Below, in pieces: positions 9,603-18,882 of a stretch of DNA of 64,000 bases. Positions within the stretch are counted from its first letter, which is position 1; each line of letters opens with the position of its first letter. A program made the position numbers and the translations under genes. The notes beneath the pieces were generated by a model. It saw nothing but the letters and a program-made list of their open reading frames with translations. It did no database searches and was not told the origin of the DNA. Source of the DNA: Aliiroseovarius sediminis (GTDB lineage Bacteria > Pseudomonadota > Alphaproteobacteria > Rhodobacterales > Rhodobacteraceae); the NCBI RefSeq assembly GCF_022678485.1, contig NZ_JALBYP010000035.1:62001-126000 (forward strand). Reading direction: 5' to 3'.

Positions 9603-9612
9603 GGCTTCACCT

Positions 9613-10140
9613 TCAGGTTACAGAGAGGTTACAGATAGCGGTCAATATCGGGTCATCATCGGGCACTTTGGTCCATTCAACACCCGATACCTGACCCGAA
9701 GCATCAAATTCGACCGCATCAATCAACGGCGCGCGTTTGCCCGCTGCACAATCGCCCAGAACGACCATCTGGCGGGCTGGCGACCAGCGCCCCATATAAA
9801 GCAGATCGACCATACGCAGCTCTGATCGCACCGCATGAGTGCGCAGCGAATGTTCGTCCATCGCGACAAAGCGTTCCACGAATGGCACCGCATAAGTCCA
9901 AGGGCGATACAGCGATGTGTTTTCGACCTCCATCACGATGGTCATGCCTTCGGGCAGCAGGTCGCGTGTGCGATCATACCACGCGTATTCGGTGGCGACG
10001 GTGGTCGCGATCATGGCCAGCCCCGCGCCCACCGGCATCGCCCATTTGGGAAGCCTGCCGCCGGTCAGCTTGTTCAGTATCAGCACCAGGCCCGCCCCGA
10101 CGAAGGCAGAAACCAAGGTGGCGATCATCTCGTAAAACAT
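9613..10140 (-). CDS. Hypothetical membrane protein of the acetate cluster
   Basis: The 175-residue protein begins with two hydrophobic segments (residues 4-24, IATLVSAFVGAGLVLILNKL, and 34-50, WAMPVGAGLAMIATTVA). A soluble domain of about 120 residues follows and contains one CAAGKRAPLIDAVEFD segment. I do not recognise a domain. It lies 10 nt upstream of the exonuclease gene and 28 nt downstream of the CBS/DUF294 gene, all on the minus strand, so it is probably co-transcribed with them. The soluble part is likely periplasmic or cytoplasmic next to the membrane; orientation cannot be settled by eye. Confidence 0.75.
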   Translation of the reverse strand: MFYEMIATLVSAFVGAGLVLILNKLTGGRLPKWAMPVGAGLAMIATTVATEYAWYDRTRDLLPEGMTIVMEVENTSLYRPWTYAVPFVERFVAMDEHSLRTHAVRSELRMVDLLYMGRWSPARQMVVLGDCAAGKRAPLIDAVEFDASGQVSGVEWTKVPDDDPILTAICNLSVT

Positions 10141-10168
10141 TCAGTGTCCTTCCTGCGCGCGCCCGGCG

Positions 10169-12004
10169 TCAGCCCAGCATCCCGCGCCCGTGCCCAATGG
10201 CACTTTGCATTGATTTCACCACAACGAACGCGTTGCGCAAATGGCTGCGGTCGAATTCTGACAATGTCGCAGGCGCAAGGTAGTTATCGGGCGCCAACCC
10301 CGCCTTGACCTGCGCAGCTTGATGATCCAGCCGCGTTTCCGCAATCAGGTCATAGGCATCCAGCAAGTCCTGCCCGCCCGATTGGCTTAGCCCGCCCGCG
10401 TTCATCGCCGCAACCAGACGGGCGCGGGTGTTAACCTCGGTCAGTTGCGCTTGAAGCGCATACAGACGCCCCAGATCGACGATTGGCACGACGCCGTTAT
10501 GCTTCATGTCCAGATGGTCCTTATGTTCGCCCGACCGGATCGTCGCGAACCCGCGCAACAGCCCCAAGGGCGGCGTGTGTTTCAGCCCGTTGGACACCAT
10601 ATGCGCTACAAAGATCGAGTTCTTAGCGGCCATGCCAAGCGTGTCGGCCTGAAGGTCGGAAAACAGCGTCTTGTCCCCCGCAATCGGCCGTAAATCGAAC
10701 ATGACCGAGGCCAGCATCTGCGCCTCGGGCACCGGTTTGTTGATCCAGCTTTCGAAATACCCCCGCCAAACCGACAGCGGCTGACACCAACGCGGGTTTG
10801 TCGCCATCATGTCGCCGGGGCAATAGACGTAACCGCAGGTGTCCAGCCCATCGCAAACAAATTTGGCCAGTTCTGCGAAATAGCCGGTGCGGTCGGCATC
10901 CGTTACATCGTTGGACAGGATCAGGCAGTTATCCTGATCAGACACGCCGGTTTGTTCTTGCCGCCCTTGACTGCCACAGGCCAGCCAAAGATACGGCACC
11001 GGAGCGGGGCCGAGTTTTTCCTCGGCCAGCGCGACCAGACGGCGAGTTGCCGTATCTGCAATATCAGTGATCAAGCGGGTGACGACCTGATGGGGGCTAC
11101 CACCTGCCACAAGCTGAAGCAGCAGTTGTGGAATACGCTTGGTGACGGTGCGCATTTCCTGCGCGTCGGCGGCTTCGGCGATTTCACGCACCAATTCGGC
11201 CGAGCTGACGGCCTGAAACCGGGTCAGATCCGTCTGACTGACAATGCCCACAAGCTTGTCGCCCTCCACGATTGGCACATGGCCGATACGTTTTTCCATC
11301 ATCACATGCAGCACGTCCGAACCGATATCGGACGGCGACAAAGTGATCGGATCGGGCGTCATGACCTGATCGACGGGGGTGTCGGTCGGCAGCGCCTCGG
11401 CCAGCACCTTGCCAGACATATCACGGATGGTCAGGATACCAGTCAGCCGGTCGCCTTCGGTCATGCACAGGCACGACACGCGATGGTCGCGCATCAGGAT
11501 TGCCGCCTCGCGCACCGTCGCATCAGGGGGTGATGTAATCGGGTTGCGGGCCATGAAAGTGTCCACTTGGGTGGTCGCAAGGCTTTGCTGGGCTTGCCTG
11601 TCGGGCTTATCGGCACGGCTTCGGTCAAAGAAACGGCGCACCGGGTCGTATTGGGCCAGCAGCGTATCGAATGTCGCGGCGGGAAGGACCAGCACGGTCG
11701 CATCCGTCACCGCACGGGTCGCCGTCATCGCCCTGCCGTCGCGCAGAAGCCCTCGTTCGCCAAAGGAATTTCGCACACCCAACTGGCTGACGGCTTCGCC
11801 GTGTTCGTCTGTAACCTCGACCTCGCCTTGATAGATCAGGAACAAGCCAGGCAGTTCGGTGTCCAGATCGTAAATCCGGTCATCCGCCGCAACCGCGCGC
11901 GGTTCGGTCCGGGCTGCAAGATCGCGCAGCGCGTCCGGCGGCAGAACATCATAGGGGTGCACGGATTGCAGAAAGCGAAGGATCTGGTCCTGGTTCAACG
12001 GCAT
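10169..12004 (-). CDS. cNMP-binding / CBS / DUF294 nucleotidyltransferase-like protein
   Basis: A 611-residue modular regulator. Residues 10-125 form a cyclic-nucleotide-binding domain (FLIYQGEVEVTDEHGEAVSQ). Residues 150-270 form a pair of CBS domains (FMARNPITSPPDATVREAAI and VMTPDPITLSPSD). Residues 290-450 form a DUF294 nucleotidyltransferase-like domain with GSQGRQEQTGVSDQDN, and a DUF294 C-terminal helical domain follows. The GS...D-x-D pattern keeps key nucleotidyltransferase residues. Such proteins usually accompany VC_2705-type symporters and are presumed to regulate acetate uptake or Acs in response to nucleotides. A terminator separates it from the symporter gene, suggesting partial read-through or its own promoter. 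Confidence 0.92.
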   Translation of the reverse strand: MPLNQDQILRFLQSVHPYDVLPPDALRDLAARTEPRAVAADDRIYDLDTELPGLFLIYQGEVEVTDEHGEAVSQLGVRNSFGERGLLRDGRAMTATRAVTDATVLVLPAATFDTLLAQYDPVRRFFDRSRADKPDRQAQQSLATTQVDTFMARNPITSPPDATVREAAILMRDHRVSCLCMTEGDRLTGILTIRDMSGKVLAEALPTDTPVDQVMTPDPITLSPSDIGSDVLHVMMEKRIGHVPIVEGDKLVGIVSQTDLTRFQAVSSAELVREIAEAADAQEMRTVTKRIPQLLLQLVAGGSPHQVVTRLITDIADTATRRLVALAEEKLGPAPVPYLWLACGSQGRQEQTGVSDQDNCLILSNDVTDADRTGYFAELAKFVCDGLDTCGYVYCPGDMMATNPRWCQPLSVWRGYFESWINKPVPEAQMLASVMFDLRPIAGDKTLFSDLQADTLGMAAKNSIFVAHMVSNGLKHTPPLGLLRGFATIRSGEHKDHLDMKHNGVVPIVDLGRLYALQAQLTEVNTRARLVAAMNAGGLSQSGGQDLLDAYDLIAETRLDHQAAQVKAGLAPDNYLAPATLSEFDRSHLRNAFVVVKSMQSAIGHGRGMLG

Positions 12005-12020
12005 TCAATCGGGCCTTTAC

Positions 12021-12058
12021 AAAAAAGAAATATCCCGCCCGGTGTGGACCGGACGGGA
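12021..12058 (-). terminator. Intrinsic terminator after the symporter gene
   Basis: On the minus strand an 11-bp stem with one mismatch (ACCGGACGGGA side against TCCCGCCCGGT) and a 4-nt loop is followed by ATATTTCTTTTTT. It sits between the symporter stop (12107) and the DUF294 start (12004). A second GC-rich stem (12072-12079 with 12093-12100) lies just upstream. Confidence 0.8.
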
Positions 12059-12106
12059 CAGGATTGGAAGGGGGCGGGGCGCCGCAGGGCCACCCCGCCC
12101 AAACCT

Positions 12107-14068
12107 TTAGTGATCCTGAGCCGTGCCGGCGCCACGCGGCACGCGCACGCTTTCCACCAACTCGCGGATATGTGCGGGCGTCGGCTTGGTCATGCCGGCA
12201 ACCACATAGGCAACCGTGAAGTTGATCATTGCACCAACCGCACCGAACGATGTCGACTTGATCGTGCCCAGAAGCGGGTTTGCATCCGTGAAGCTGTTCG
12301 TGCCGGGCACGAAGAACCAGCCTTTATGCAGGAAGATGTAAACCAGCGTCACAATCAAGCCCGCCAACATGCCGGCAACCGCGCCGGTGTTGTTGATCTT
12401 GGTCGAGAAGATGCCCATCATCAGCGCCGGGAAGATCGACGCCGCTGCCAGACCGAAGGCCAAGGCCACGGTTTGCGCAGCAAAGCCCGGCGGGTTCAGA
12501 CCAAGATAGCTTGCCACGACAATGGCAACTGCCATAGCGATCCGCGCGGACAGAAGCTCACCTTTTTCCGAGATGCCGGGATTGAACGACCCTTTGATCA
12601 AGTCATGCGATACCGCTGACGAAATCGCCAGAAGCAGACCGGCAGCAGTCGACAGCGCAGCGGCGATACCACCGGCGGCCACCAGACCGATCACCCAACC
12701 GGGCAAGTTTGCAATCTCGGGGTTGGCCAGAACAAGGATGTCGCGGTTGAATTCGACGAATTCATTACCGTTCCAGCCATTTTCAGCAGCCTTTTCCTGC
12801 ATCGCCGCATCACCATCGTTGTAGTATTGGATCAGACCGTCGCCGTTCTTGTCCAAGTGGTGCAACATCGCACCGCCAGCGATCAGGCTTTCGACCTCGG
12901 TCTGGACCTCGGTCACCGGACGGCCATCCGCAACGACCGTCACCAGATTGTGGTTTTCCTCGCGCAGAGTTAGCACAGCCTGAGAATTATCGGCCAAGAA
13001 TGTTGCAGCGGCACCAGCGGTTTCAGGGGCAAAGCTCAGCAAGCCGGTCTTTTCCCAAGTCTCCATCCAGTCGTATTCGGCTTCGGTTTCGACCTGCTCG
13101 ACGGTCACGGCACCACCTTCGATGCCACCATTGGGCCACATCAGTTCCGAGATATTCAGACGCGCCATGGCACCAACAGCGGGCGCCGTCAGGTAAAGCA
13201 GCGCGATGAACACCAACGCCCAGCCAGCCGACCAACGCGCGTCCGACACTTTGGGAACGGTGAAGAAGCGCATGATCACGTGCGGCAGACCAGCAGTACC
13301 AATCATTAGCGACAGGGTGAACAACACCATGTTCAGTGTATCCGCATGGTGGGCCGTGTATTCGTTGAAGCCCAACTCGGTCACGACCGCATCAAGTTTT
13401 GCCAACAGCGGTTCGCCCGATGCGACGTGATCGCCAAACAGGCCAAGGGCCGGAACCGGATTGCCCGTCAGTTGCAGCGAGATGAAGATAGCCGGGATCG
13501 TATAGGCCATGATCAACACGACATATTGCGCCACCTGCGTATAGGTTACGCCCTTCATGCCGCCGAAAACGGCGTAAGCGAACACAACCGCCGCACCGAT
13601 CAGAAGGCCGGTGGTGTTGTCGACTTCAAGGAAGCGACCAAAGGCCACGCCCACGCCGGTCATCTGACCGATAACGTAAGTCGTCGAGGCAACGATCAGA
13701 CAGACAACGGCCACGATACGGGCAGTTTGGCTGTAGAAGCGATCGCCGATGAATTCCGACACGGTGTATTTGCCAAACTTACGCAGATAAGGCGCAAGAA
13801 GCAGTGCCAGAAGCACATAGCCACCGGTCCACCCCATCAGGTAGGTCGAGTTGTCATAGCCTGTGAATGCGATAAGACCCGCCATCGAAATGAACGAAGC
13901 CGCCGACATCCAGTCAGCCGCCGTTGCCATCCCGTTAGTGACGGGGTGAACACCACGCCCAGCGGCGTAGAATTCCGAAGTTGAGCCCGCGCGGGCCCAG
14001 ATTGCAATGCCGATGTAGATCGCGAAGCTCGCGCCGACAAACAGCAGGTTGATCGTAAACTGATCCAT
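12107..14068 (-). CDS. Sodium:solute symporter, VC_2705 type (acetate/carboxylate uptake)
   Basis: A 653-residue polytopic symporter of the SSS family, longer than ActP because of a soluble insert around residues 310-430 (EYDWMETWEKTGLLSF and HHLDKNGDGLIQYYNDGD). That insert is typical of the large-subunit VC_2705 subfamily, and its DKNGDGLIQY segment resembles an EF-hand-like loop. Start ATG 14068 has AAGGA upstream. The partner DUF4212 small subunit is encoded 11 nt upstream. The neighbouring acs gene points to acetate or another short-chain acid as substrate, which is inferred and not shown. About 13 transmembrane helices are expected. Confidence 0.92.
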   Translation of the reverse strand: MDQFTINLLFVGASFAIYIGIAIWARAGSTSEFYAAGRGVHPVTNGMATAADWMSAASFISMAGLIAFTGYDNSTYLMGWTGGYVLLALLLAPYLRKFGKYTVSEFIGDRFYSQTARIVAVVCLIVASTTYVIGQMTGVGVAFGRFLEVDNTTGLLIGAAVVFAYAVFGGMKGVTYTQVAQYVVLIMAYTIPAIFISLQLTGNPVPALGLFGDHVASGEPLLAKLDAVVTELGFNEYTAHHADTLNMVLFTLSLMIGTAGLPHVIMRFFTVPKVSDARWSAGWALVFIALLYLTAPAVGAMARLNISELMWPNGGIEGGAVTVEQVETEAEYDWMETWEKTGLLSFAPETAGAAATFLADNSQAVLTLREENHNLVTVVADGRPVTEVQTEVESLIAGGAMLHHLDKNGDGLIQYYNDGDAAMQEKAAENGWNGNEFVEFNRDILVLANPEIANLPGWVIGLVAAGGIAAALSTAAGLLLAISSAVSHDLIKGSFNPGISEKGELLSARIAMAVAIVVASYLGLNPPGFAAQTVALAFGLAAASIFPALMMGIFSTKINNTGAVAGMLAGLIVTLVYIFLHKGWFFVPGTNSFTDANPLLGTIKSTSFGAVGAMINFTVAYVVAGMTKPTPAHIRELVESVRVPRGAGTAQDH

Positions 14069-14079
14069 ATGTTTTTTCC

Positions 14080-14340
14080 TTACTCTTCGTCGACGCCGTG
14101 TTCACGGTCGAGCTTGTTCATGCGCCAGGCATAGTTGAAAATCAGAATGAGGAAGACGATGATCGACCCCTGCTGAGCAAACCAGAAGCCCAGATCCGAA
14201 CCGCCGACAGCGATGCCCGACAGCAATGGGCGCAGCAGAATGCCGAACCCGAAGGAAACGATCGCCCATATCACAAGGCTGATCAGAATGATGCGCACAT
14301 TGGCAGACCAATATGCTGAATTGGATGAGTTTTCGGCCAT
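14080..14340 (-). CDS. DUF4212 small subunit of the symporter
   Basis: This 86-residue protein has two transmembrane helices (residues 12-35, IILISLVIWAIVSFGFGILL, and 48-69, LGFWFAQQGSIIVFLILIFN) and a charged C-terminal tail (MNKLDREHGVDEE). It matches the small subunit always paired with VC_2705-type sodium symporters. A strong ribosome site (GGGAGGTGG) precedes ATG 14340, and the symporter gene starts 11 nt after its stop. The two almost certainly form one transport complex. Confidence 0.92.
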   Translation of the reverse strand: MAENSSNSAYWSANVRIILISLVIWAIVSFGFGILLRPLLSGIAVGGSDLGFWFAQQGSIIVFLILIFNYAWRMNKLDREHGVDEE

Positions 14341-14401
14341 GAAGCCACCTCCCTATCGTTCCAGTGACGGGGGGCTCATGCCGCCCCGCCTGTCCCTTTC
14401 C

Positions 14402-15082
14402 TTATGCAATCGCGTCCTCAACGATGGCATTCAGGTTGCCCGCGATCTCGTCGATGCCAAGCATCGCGTTGACCGTTTTCAGGCTGCCCTTGCCCTTGTA
14501 ATAGGCAATGAGCGGTGCCGTTTGCGCGTGGTAAGCTACTAGGCGACTTCCCACGGTTTCGGCGTTATCGTCGGCCCGGCGTTTCATGTCCGTGCCGCCG
14601 CATTTGTCGCAGACGCCATCCTTGGCCGGCTGCTTGAATTCGTCGTGATATCCTTCACCGCATTTTCCGCAGGTGTAGCGACCGGAAATCCGGCTCACCA
14701 TCGCTGCGTCGTCAACCTCAAGGCTGATGGCGGCATTGATCTTCTGACCGTTTTCGGCCAAGAGCGCGTCCAGCGCCTCGGCCTGAACGGTTGTGCGGGG
14801 GAAGCCGTCAAGGATGACGCCCCGGGCGCAATCGGGGTCTGCCAAGCGGTCGCGCAGAATGGCGATTACGATGTCATCAGACACCAGTTCACCCGCCTCC
14901 ATCACCGCTTTTGCTGCCTTGCCTGCATCCGTGCCAGCCGCCACAGCCGCGCGAAGAAGGTCGCCGGTGGATAGTTGCACAAGACCGAACTTTTCCTCAA
15001 GCTTCCGGGCTTGCGTGCCCTTCCCGGCCCCGGGGGGGCCAAGAAGGATCAGCACCGGCGCGTTCTCATTCGCCGCGCTCAT
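14402..15082 (-). CDS. adk: Adenylate kinase, zinc-lid type
   Basis: Catalyses ATP + AMP to 2 ADP in the cytoplasm. The P-loop GPPGAGKGTQARKLEEKFG starts near residue 14, the AMP-binding segment LSTGDLLRAAV follows, and DGFPRTTVQAEALD is near residue 90. The lid carries four cysteines in two CxxC pairs (YTCGKCGEG and VCDKCGG), a structural zinc site of long bacterial adenylate kinases. ATG 15082 overlaps the acs stop codon; a GTG lies directly before it. Coupling to acs is sensible because acetyl-CoA synthetase releases AMP, which Adk recycles. A second adk in the ribosomal-protein cluster is likely elsewhere in the genome. Confidence 0.94.
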   Translation of the reverse strand: MSAANENAPVLILLGPPGAGKGTQARKLEEKFGLVQLSTGDLLRAAVAAGTDAGKAAKAVMEAGELVSDDIVIAILRDRLADPDCARGVILDGFPRTTVQAEALDALLAENGQKINAAISLEVDDAAMVSRISGRYTCGKCGEGYHDEFKQPAKDGVCDKCGGTDMKRRADDNAETVGSRLVAYHAQTAPLIAYYKGKGSLKTVNAMLGIDEIAGNLNAIVEDAIA

Positions 15083-17052
15083 CACGCGTCACCCTTTTTC
15101 AGGCGGTTGTCGATCAGATCATCCACCACCGAGGGATCAGCCAAAGTCGATGTGTCGCCCAACGCGCCGAAGTCATCTTCGGCAATCTTGCGCAGAATAC
15201 GACGCATGATCTTGCCCGAACGGGTCTTGGGTAGGTCCGGCGCCCATTGGATATGATCCGGGCTGGCAATCGGGCCGATTTCCTGACGAACCCAGTTGCG
15301 CAGTTCGGTTTTCAACTCGTCAGTATATTCGACGCCCTCAAGCAGGGTGACATAGCAATAGATACCCTGCCCCTTGATCTCGTGCGGGAAACCGACCACG
15401 GCGGCTTCGGACACCTTGGCGTGGGCGGCCAGCGCGCTTTCGACCTCGGCGGTGCCCATGCGGTGGCCAGACACGTTGATCACATCGTCCACCCGACCGG
15501 TGATCCAGTAATAGCCATCCGCATCGCGCCGGCAGCCGTCACCGGCAAAGTAATACCCTTTATAATCCGAGAAATACGTCGCCACGAACCGCTCATGATC
15601 GCCGTAAATCGTGCGCATCTGGCCCGGCCAGCTGCCTTTGAAGCACAGCACGCCTTCGGCTTCGGTTTCGTGAATTTCCTCGCCCGTGGTGGGTTCAAGG
15701 ACGACCGGCTGCACGCCGAAGAACGGTGTCGTAGCAGAACCCGGCTTGGTCGGGGTTGCACCCGGAAGCGGTGCCAGCATATGCCCCCCGGTTTCCGTCT
15801 GCCACCACGTGTCGACGATGGGGCATTTGCCCTTGCCAACCACGTCATTGTACCAGTTCCAAGCTTCAGGGTTGATCGGCTCACCCACTGTGCCCAACAA
15901 CTTCAGGTCGCTCAGGTCATATTTGGTCACGAATTCATTGCCACGCGCCATCAGGGCGCGGATCGCAGTGGGGGCGGTATAGAACTGGTTGACCTTGTGC
16001 TTTTCGCACACGGCCCAGAACCGGCCCGCATCCGGGTAGGTCGGCACGCCTTCAAACATCAACGTAGTCGCGCCATTGGCCAGCGGGCCATAGACAATAT
16101 AGCTGTGACCCGTGACCCAACCCACATCGGCCGTGCACCAATAAACGTCGCCGTCGTGATAATCGAACACGTACTCGTGCGTTATCGCCGCATAAAGAAG
16201 ATAGCCAGCTGAACAGTGCTGCACGCCTTTCGGCTGTCCGGTAGACCCTGACGTGTACAGGATGAACAAAGGATCTTCGGCGTTCATCTGCTCCGCTGGA
16301 CAATCCGCCGACGCGTCCGCCATCATCGCGGTATAGGAATGGTCGCGGCCTTGCTTAATGGGCACATCGCCGCCGGTGCGCTCCACAACCAGAACCGGCG
16401 TATTGCCCAGATCGCCATGTTCAAGGGCAGCATCCACGTTGGTTTTCAGAGGCGTGTTGCGCCCACCACGAGGGGCTTCGTCGGCGGTGATCACCAGTGA
16501 CGCCTGACAGCCATCAACACGAGCGGCCAGCGCCTCGGGCGAGAATCCGGCGAACACGATGGAATGGATCGCGCCGATGCGCGCGCAGGCCAGCATGGCG
16601 TAAGCTGCTTCGGGGATCATCGGCAGATAAAGAACGACGCGATCGCCTTTCCCGACACCCATGCCCTTCATGACATTCGCCAGTTTCGAGACTTTTTCGT
16701 GCAGCTCGCGATAGGTGATGCTTTTCGACAGATCGGGATCATCGGCTTCCCAAATGATCGCCACCTGATCACCGCGCGTTTCCAGATGGCGGTCGATGCA
16801 ATTTTCGGCAACGTTCATTTCACCGTCTTCGAACCATTTGATCGACACGTTCGGGTGTTCAAACGTGGTGTTCTTGATCTTGGTCGGCGTCTTTGACCAC
16901 GTCAGGCGGGTCATCTGATCGGACCAAAATGCTTCCGGGTCATTCACCGAAGCGGCATACATTTCCTTGTATTTCGCAGCATCAATATGAGCGTTCGCGA
17001 CAAATTCCGCAGACGGGGCATAGGTTTTGTCGGCCGTGTTTTCCAACGACAT
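15082..17052 (-). CDS. acs: Acetyl-CoA synthetase (AMP-forming)
   Basis: Converts acetate, ATP and CoA to acetyl-CoA, AMP and PPi. The start is ATG 17052 ([13 protein letters not shown]) with GGAGGACCCTGC immediately upstream, giving 656 residues, the normal length. The frame stays open further upstream but that part is intergenic. Motifs include the AMP-binding [12 protein letters not shown], the [10 protein letters not shown] region, and the C-terminal [15 protein letters not shown], whose lysine is the usual acetylation site controlling activity. It is co-transcribed with adk and then the symporter subunits, forming an acetate uptake and activation module. Confidence 0.96.
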   Translation of the reverse strand: MSLENTADKTYAPSAEFVANAHIDAAKYKEMYAASVNDPEAFWSDQMTRLTWSKTPTKIKNTTFEHPNVSIKWFEDGEMNVAENCIDRHLETRGDQVAIIWEADDPDLSKSITYRELHEKVSKLANVMKGMGVGKGDRVVLYLPMIPEAAYAMLACARIGAIHSIVFAGFSPEALAARVDGCQASLVITADEAPRGGRNTPLKTNVDAALEHGDLGNTPVLVVERTGGDVPIKQGRDHSYTAMMADASADCPAEQMNAEDPLFILYTSGSTGQPKGVQHCSAGYLLYAAITHEYVFDYHDGDVYWCTADVGWVTGHSYIVYGPLANGATTLMFEGVPTYPDAGRFWAVCEKHKVNQFYTAPTAIRALMARGNEFVTKYDLSDLKLLGTVGEPINPEAWNWYNDVVGKGKCPIVDTWWQTETGGHMLAPLPGATPTKPGSATTPFFGVQPVVLEPTTGEEIHETEAEGVLCFKGSWPGQMRTIYGDHERFVATYFSDYKGYYFAGDGCRRDADGYYWITGRVDDVINVSGHRMGTAEVESALAAHAKVSEAAVVGFPHEIKGQGIYCYVTLLEGVEYTDELKTELRNWVRQEIGPIASPDHIQWAPDLPKTRSGKIMRRILRKIAEDDFGALGDTSTLADPSVVDDLIDNRLKKGDA

Positions 17053-17536
17053 GCAGGGTCCTCCAAATAAATCCTCTGGGTCGCGCGTGCCGCGCGGTCC
17101 ATGGGCGCAGCTCTGGTTAACAGCGTTTTCCCAATGGTTTTGAAAATAGGGGGACAAACCCGCGCCAAACAACAGTTTTTCTGTAAATTTATTTAACAGG
17201 CTGCGGTGATGATTGTTAATATTTTTCGAATAGTGGCGATTTCTTGCAGAAATGCTGGTATTTGCATGTGAATGACGCGCCACAGGGGGTGTAAAAAAAG
17301 TACACGCTATTTCGAAGCGTTGTAGAATGACGAACCCTGAACATGACGCTTTTTGCTCGCTGTCGGGCATAGGTTGTGAGTCTGCACACGGGTGGGACTT
17401 GTCGCTACGTAAAGATAAACGGCTGTGCTGCACCTGTAGGCCGCAACAAAAAGGCGGCTGAGGTGTCGCGACTGGCTGGACCGTCGGATCAAAGGTGAAT
17501 ATCACCGCAACATCTACAGCCGCCAAGGAGCACCAT
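17053..17536. promoter_or_regulatory. 484-nt divergent control region of acs and the kinase-like gene
   Basis: No credible gene is seen. The minus-strand frame of acs continues open here but lacks family similarity. Two inverted repeats stand out: ATTTC-N5-GAAAT at 17239-17253, and GTGTA-N7-TACAC at 17289-17305 around an A-tract. AT-rich stretches (17180-17235) suggest the acs promoter. The plus-strand gene has AAGGAG at 17525-17530, which decides its start at 17537. Confidence 0.55.
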
Positions 17537-18403
17537 ATGCCCAACCCGCATCCCGCCTGGATCGCCGTCAACTGCACCCCGCATCGACTTCACGTCTGGT
17601 TGATGGACACTGCCTGCGCGACGCTGGAAAAACGCGTGGGTGAACATTGCGGTCGTCCCGTCGCAACGCTGCACAACATGCTGGCGGATGTGTTGTGCGA
17701 CACGCCCCTGTTCACAATGGCATGTGGGTTATCAAATGCTGGCGCCCCGCCGCACTTCGTGCCTGTGCCCAGCGCGCCCCCGGGCCGTGCGGCCGCGACA
17801 CGGGTCACGGCGGGGGGATTGGATCTGCATCTTCTGCCCGGTCTGCACCAAACCGCCCCTACCGATGTGATGTACGGGGACGAAACTCTGATCGCCGGGT
17901 TTCTGGCGGCAGAGGCCGATTTTGACGGCATCCTGTGTCTGCCCGGCAACCACACAAGATGGGCCCATATCAGCGCAGGCGAGGTTGTGAGTTTTCGTAG
18001 TTTCATGACAGGCGAATTATTCGGGCTGATCACAGGCAAATCGCTTTTGCGCGAAACAGTCGCCGGGGGCGGTTGGGATCAGAGTGCCTTCAATACGGCA
18101 CTGGCAGATACCATGTCGCGGCCGACCGATCTGGCGGCGAAGTTCATGTCTTTGTATGCCGAAGGCATGCAAGACACCCTTCCCCCCGCGACCGCCCGTG
18201 CGCGGCTGTCAGCCGCGTTGGTGGGTGCGGAACTGGGGGCGGCGAAACCCTATTGGCTGGGTCAACAGGTGGTGATCCTTGGGCAAACCGATTTGGGGGC
18301 GGCCTATCACGCCGCGCTGGCCGCGCAAGGGGTGGCAGTGCGTATAGTTGACGCCACGGACCTCCCCCTTGCTGGCCTGATCGCGGCTTATTTAGACGAC
18401 TGA
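17537..18403 (+). CDS. 2-keto-3-deoxygalactonokinase-like protein, divergent
   Basis: The 288-residue protein belongs to the DgoK family. [21 protein letters not shown] and [14 protein letters not shown] match the family's VMRGEETQ, MPGTHxKW and FRTVMTGEL blocks. AAGGAG 6 nt before ATG 17537 fixes the start. The N-terminal phosphate loop is unusual: the family has IAxDWGSTNLRAW, while here it reads [13 protein letters not shown], losing the Asp and Gly. The arginine of RGEET is Tyr. It may therefore have altered or no kinase activity. No other galactonate genes are nearby. It stands between acs (divergent) and uspA (convergent). Confidence 0.78.
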   Translation: MPNPHPAWIAVNCTPHRLHVWLMDTACATLEKRVGEHCGRPVATLHNMLADVLCDTPLFTMACGLSNAGAPPHFVPVPSAPPGRAAATRVTAGGLDLHLLPGLHQTAPTDVMYGDETLIAGFLAAEADFDGILCLPGNHTRWAHISAGEVVSFRSFMTGELFGLITGKSLLRETVAGGGWDQSAFNTALADTMSRPTDLAAKFMSLYAEGMQDTLPPATARARLSAALVGAELGAAKPYWLGQQVVILGQTDLGAAYHAALAAQGVAVRIVDATDLPLAGLIAAYLDD

Positions 18404-18447
18404 AACGCCCATTGGCGCCAGACCACCGGCAGACCGACGCTGACGTG

Positions 18448-18882
18448 TTAGTGGCGCACCACATAGACCGAACATTTCGAATGGCGTACCACGCGCGCCG
18501 CGTTCGGCCCCAGAAGATAATCTTTCAGGTCAGGGCGATGCGCGCCAATCACGATCAGATCGGTATTGCTGAGTTTCGCGGCGCGCAGCACCTCTTCATA
18601 AACCGAGCCCATCGCGACGATATGGCGAACATCGGTGTCCTGATCCGGCCCAAGTACGTCCTTGGTCATCGCCTTCAGCAGATCACTTGCGTCATTCTTG
18701 GCACTTTTTATGTGATGGTCCTGAAAATAGGCACCAACGACCGTCATGCCAAAATCCGGCACGACGGTGATGACATCCAGTTGCGCATTATCCATCCGGG
18801 CCAGCTTGGCCGCCGTGTTCAGAACGTCTTTTTCTTCGTCGGGACGGTTGATGTCGACGGCACACAAGATGGTCTTGGTCAT
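18448..18882 (-). CDS. Universal stress protein, UspA family
   Basis: This 144-residue single-domain protein begins TKTILCAVDINRPDEEKDVL. It ends with the nucleotide-binding pattern GAHRPDLKDYLLGPNAARVV followed by RHSKCSVYVVR, the G-x2-x-G-x9-G-S/N style loop of ATP-binding Usp proteins with partial changes. Its ATG overlaps the stop of the TRAP permease gene (ATGA), so it is the last gene of the RpiR-TAXI-TRAP operon. Usp proteins encoded in TRAP operons (for example TeaD with TeaABC) bind ATP and tune the transporter, and the same role is inferred here. Confidence 0.9.
   Translation of the reverse strand: MTKTILCAVDINRPDEEKDVLNTAAKLARMDNAQLDVITVVPDFGMTVVGAYFQDHHIKSAKNDASDLLKAMTKDVLGPDQDTDVRHIVAMGSVYEEVLRAAKLSNTDLIVIGAHRPDLKDYLLGPNAARVVRHSKCSVYVVRH

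Noticed and set aside
17053-17577. N-terminal extension of the acs frame
   Set aside because: The canonical start with GGAGG is at 17052; the extra 175 codons lack Acs similarity and overlap the divergent gene's 5' end.
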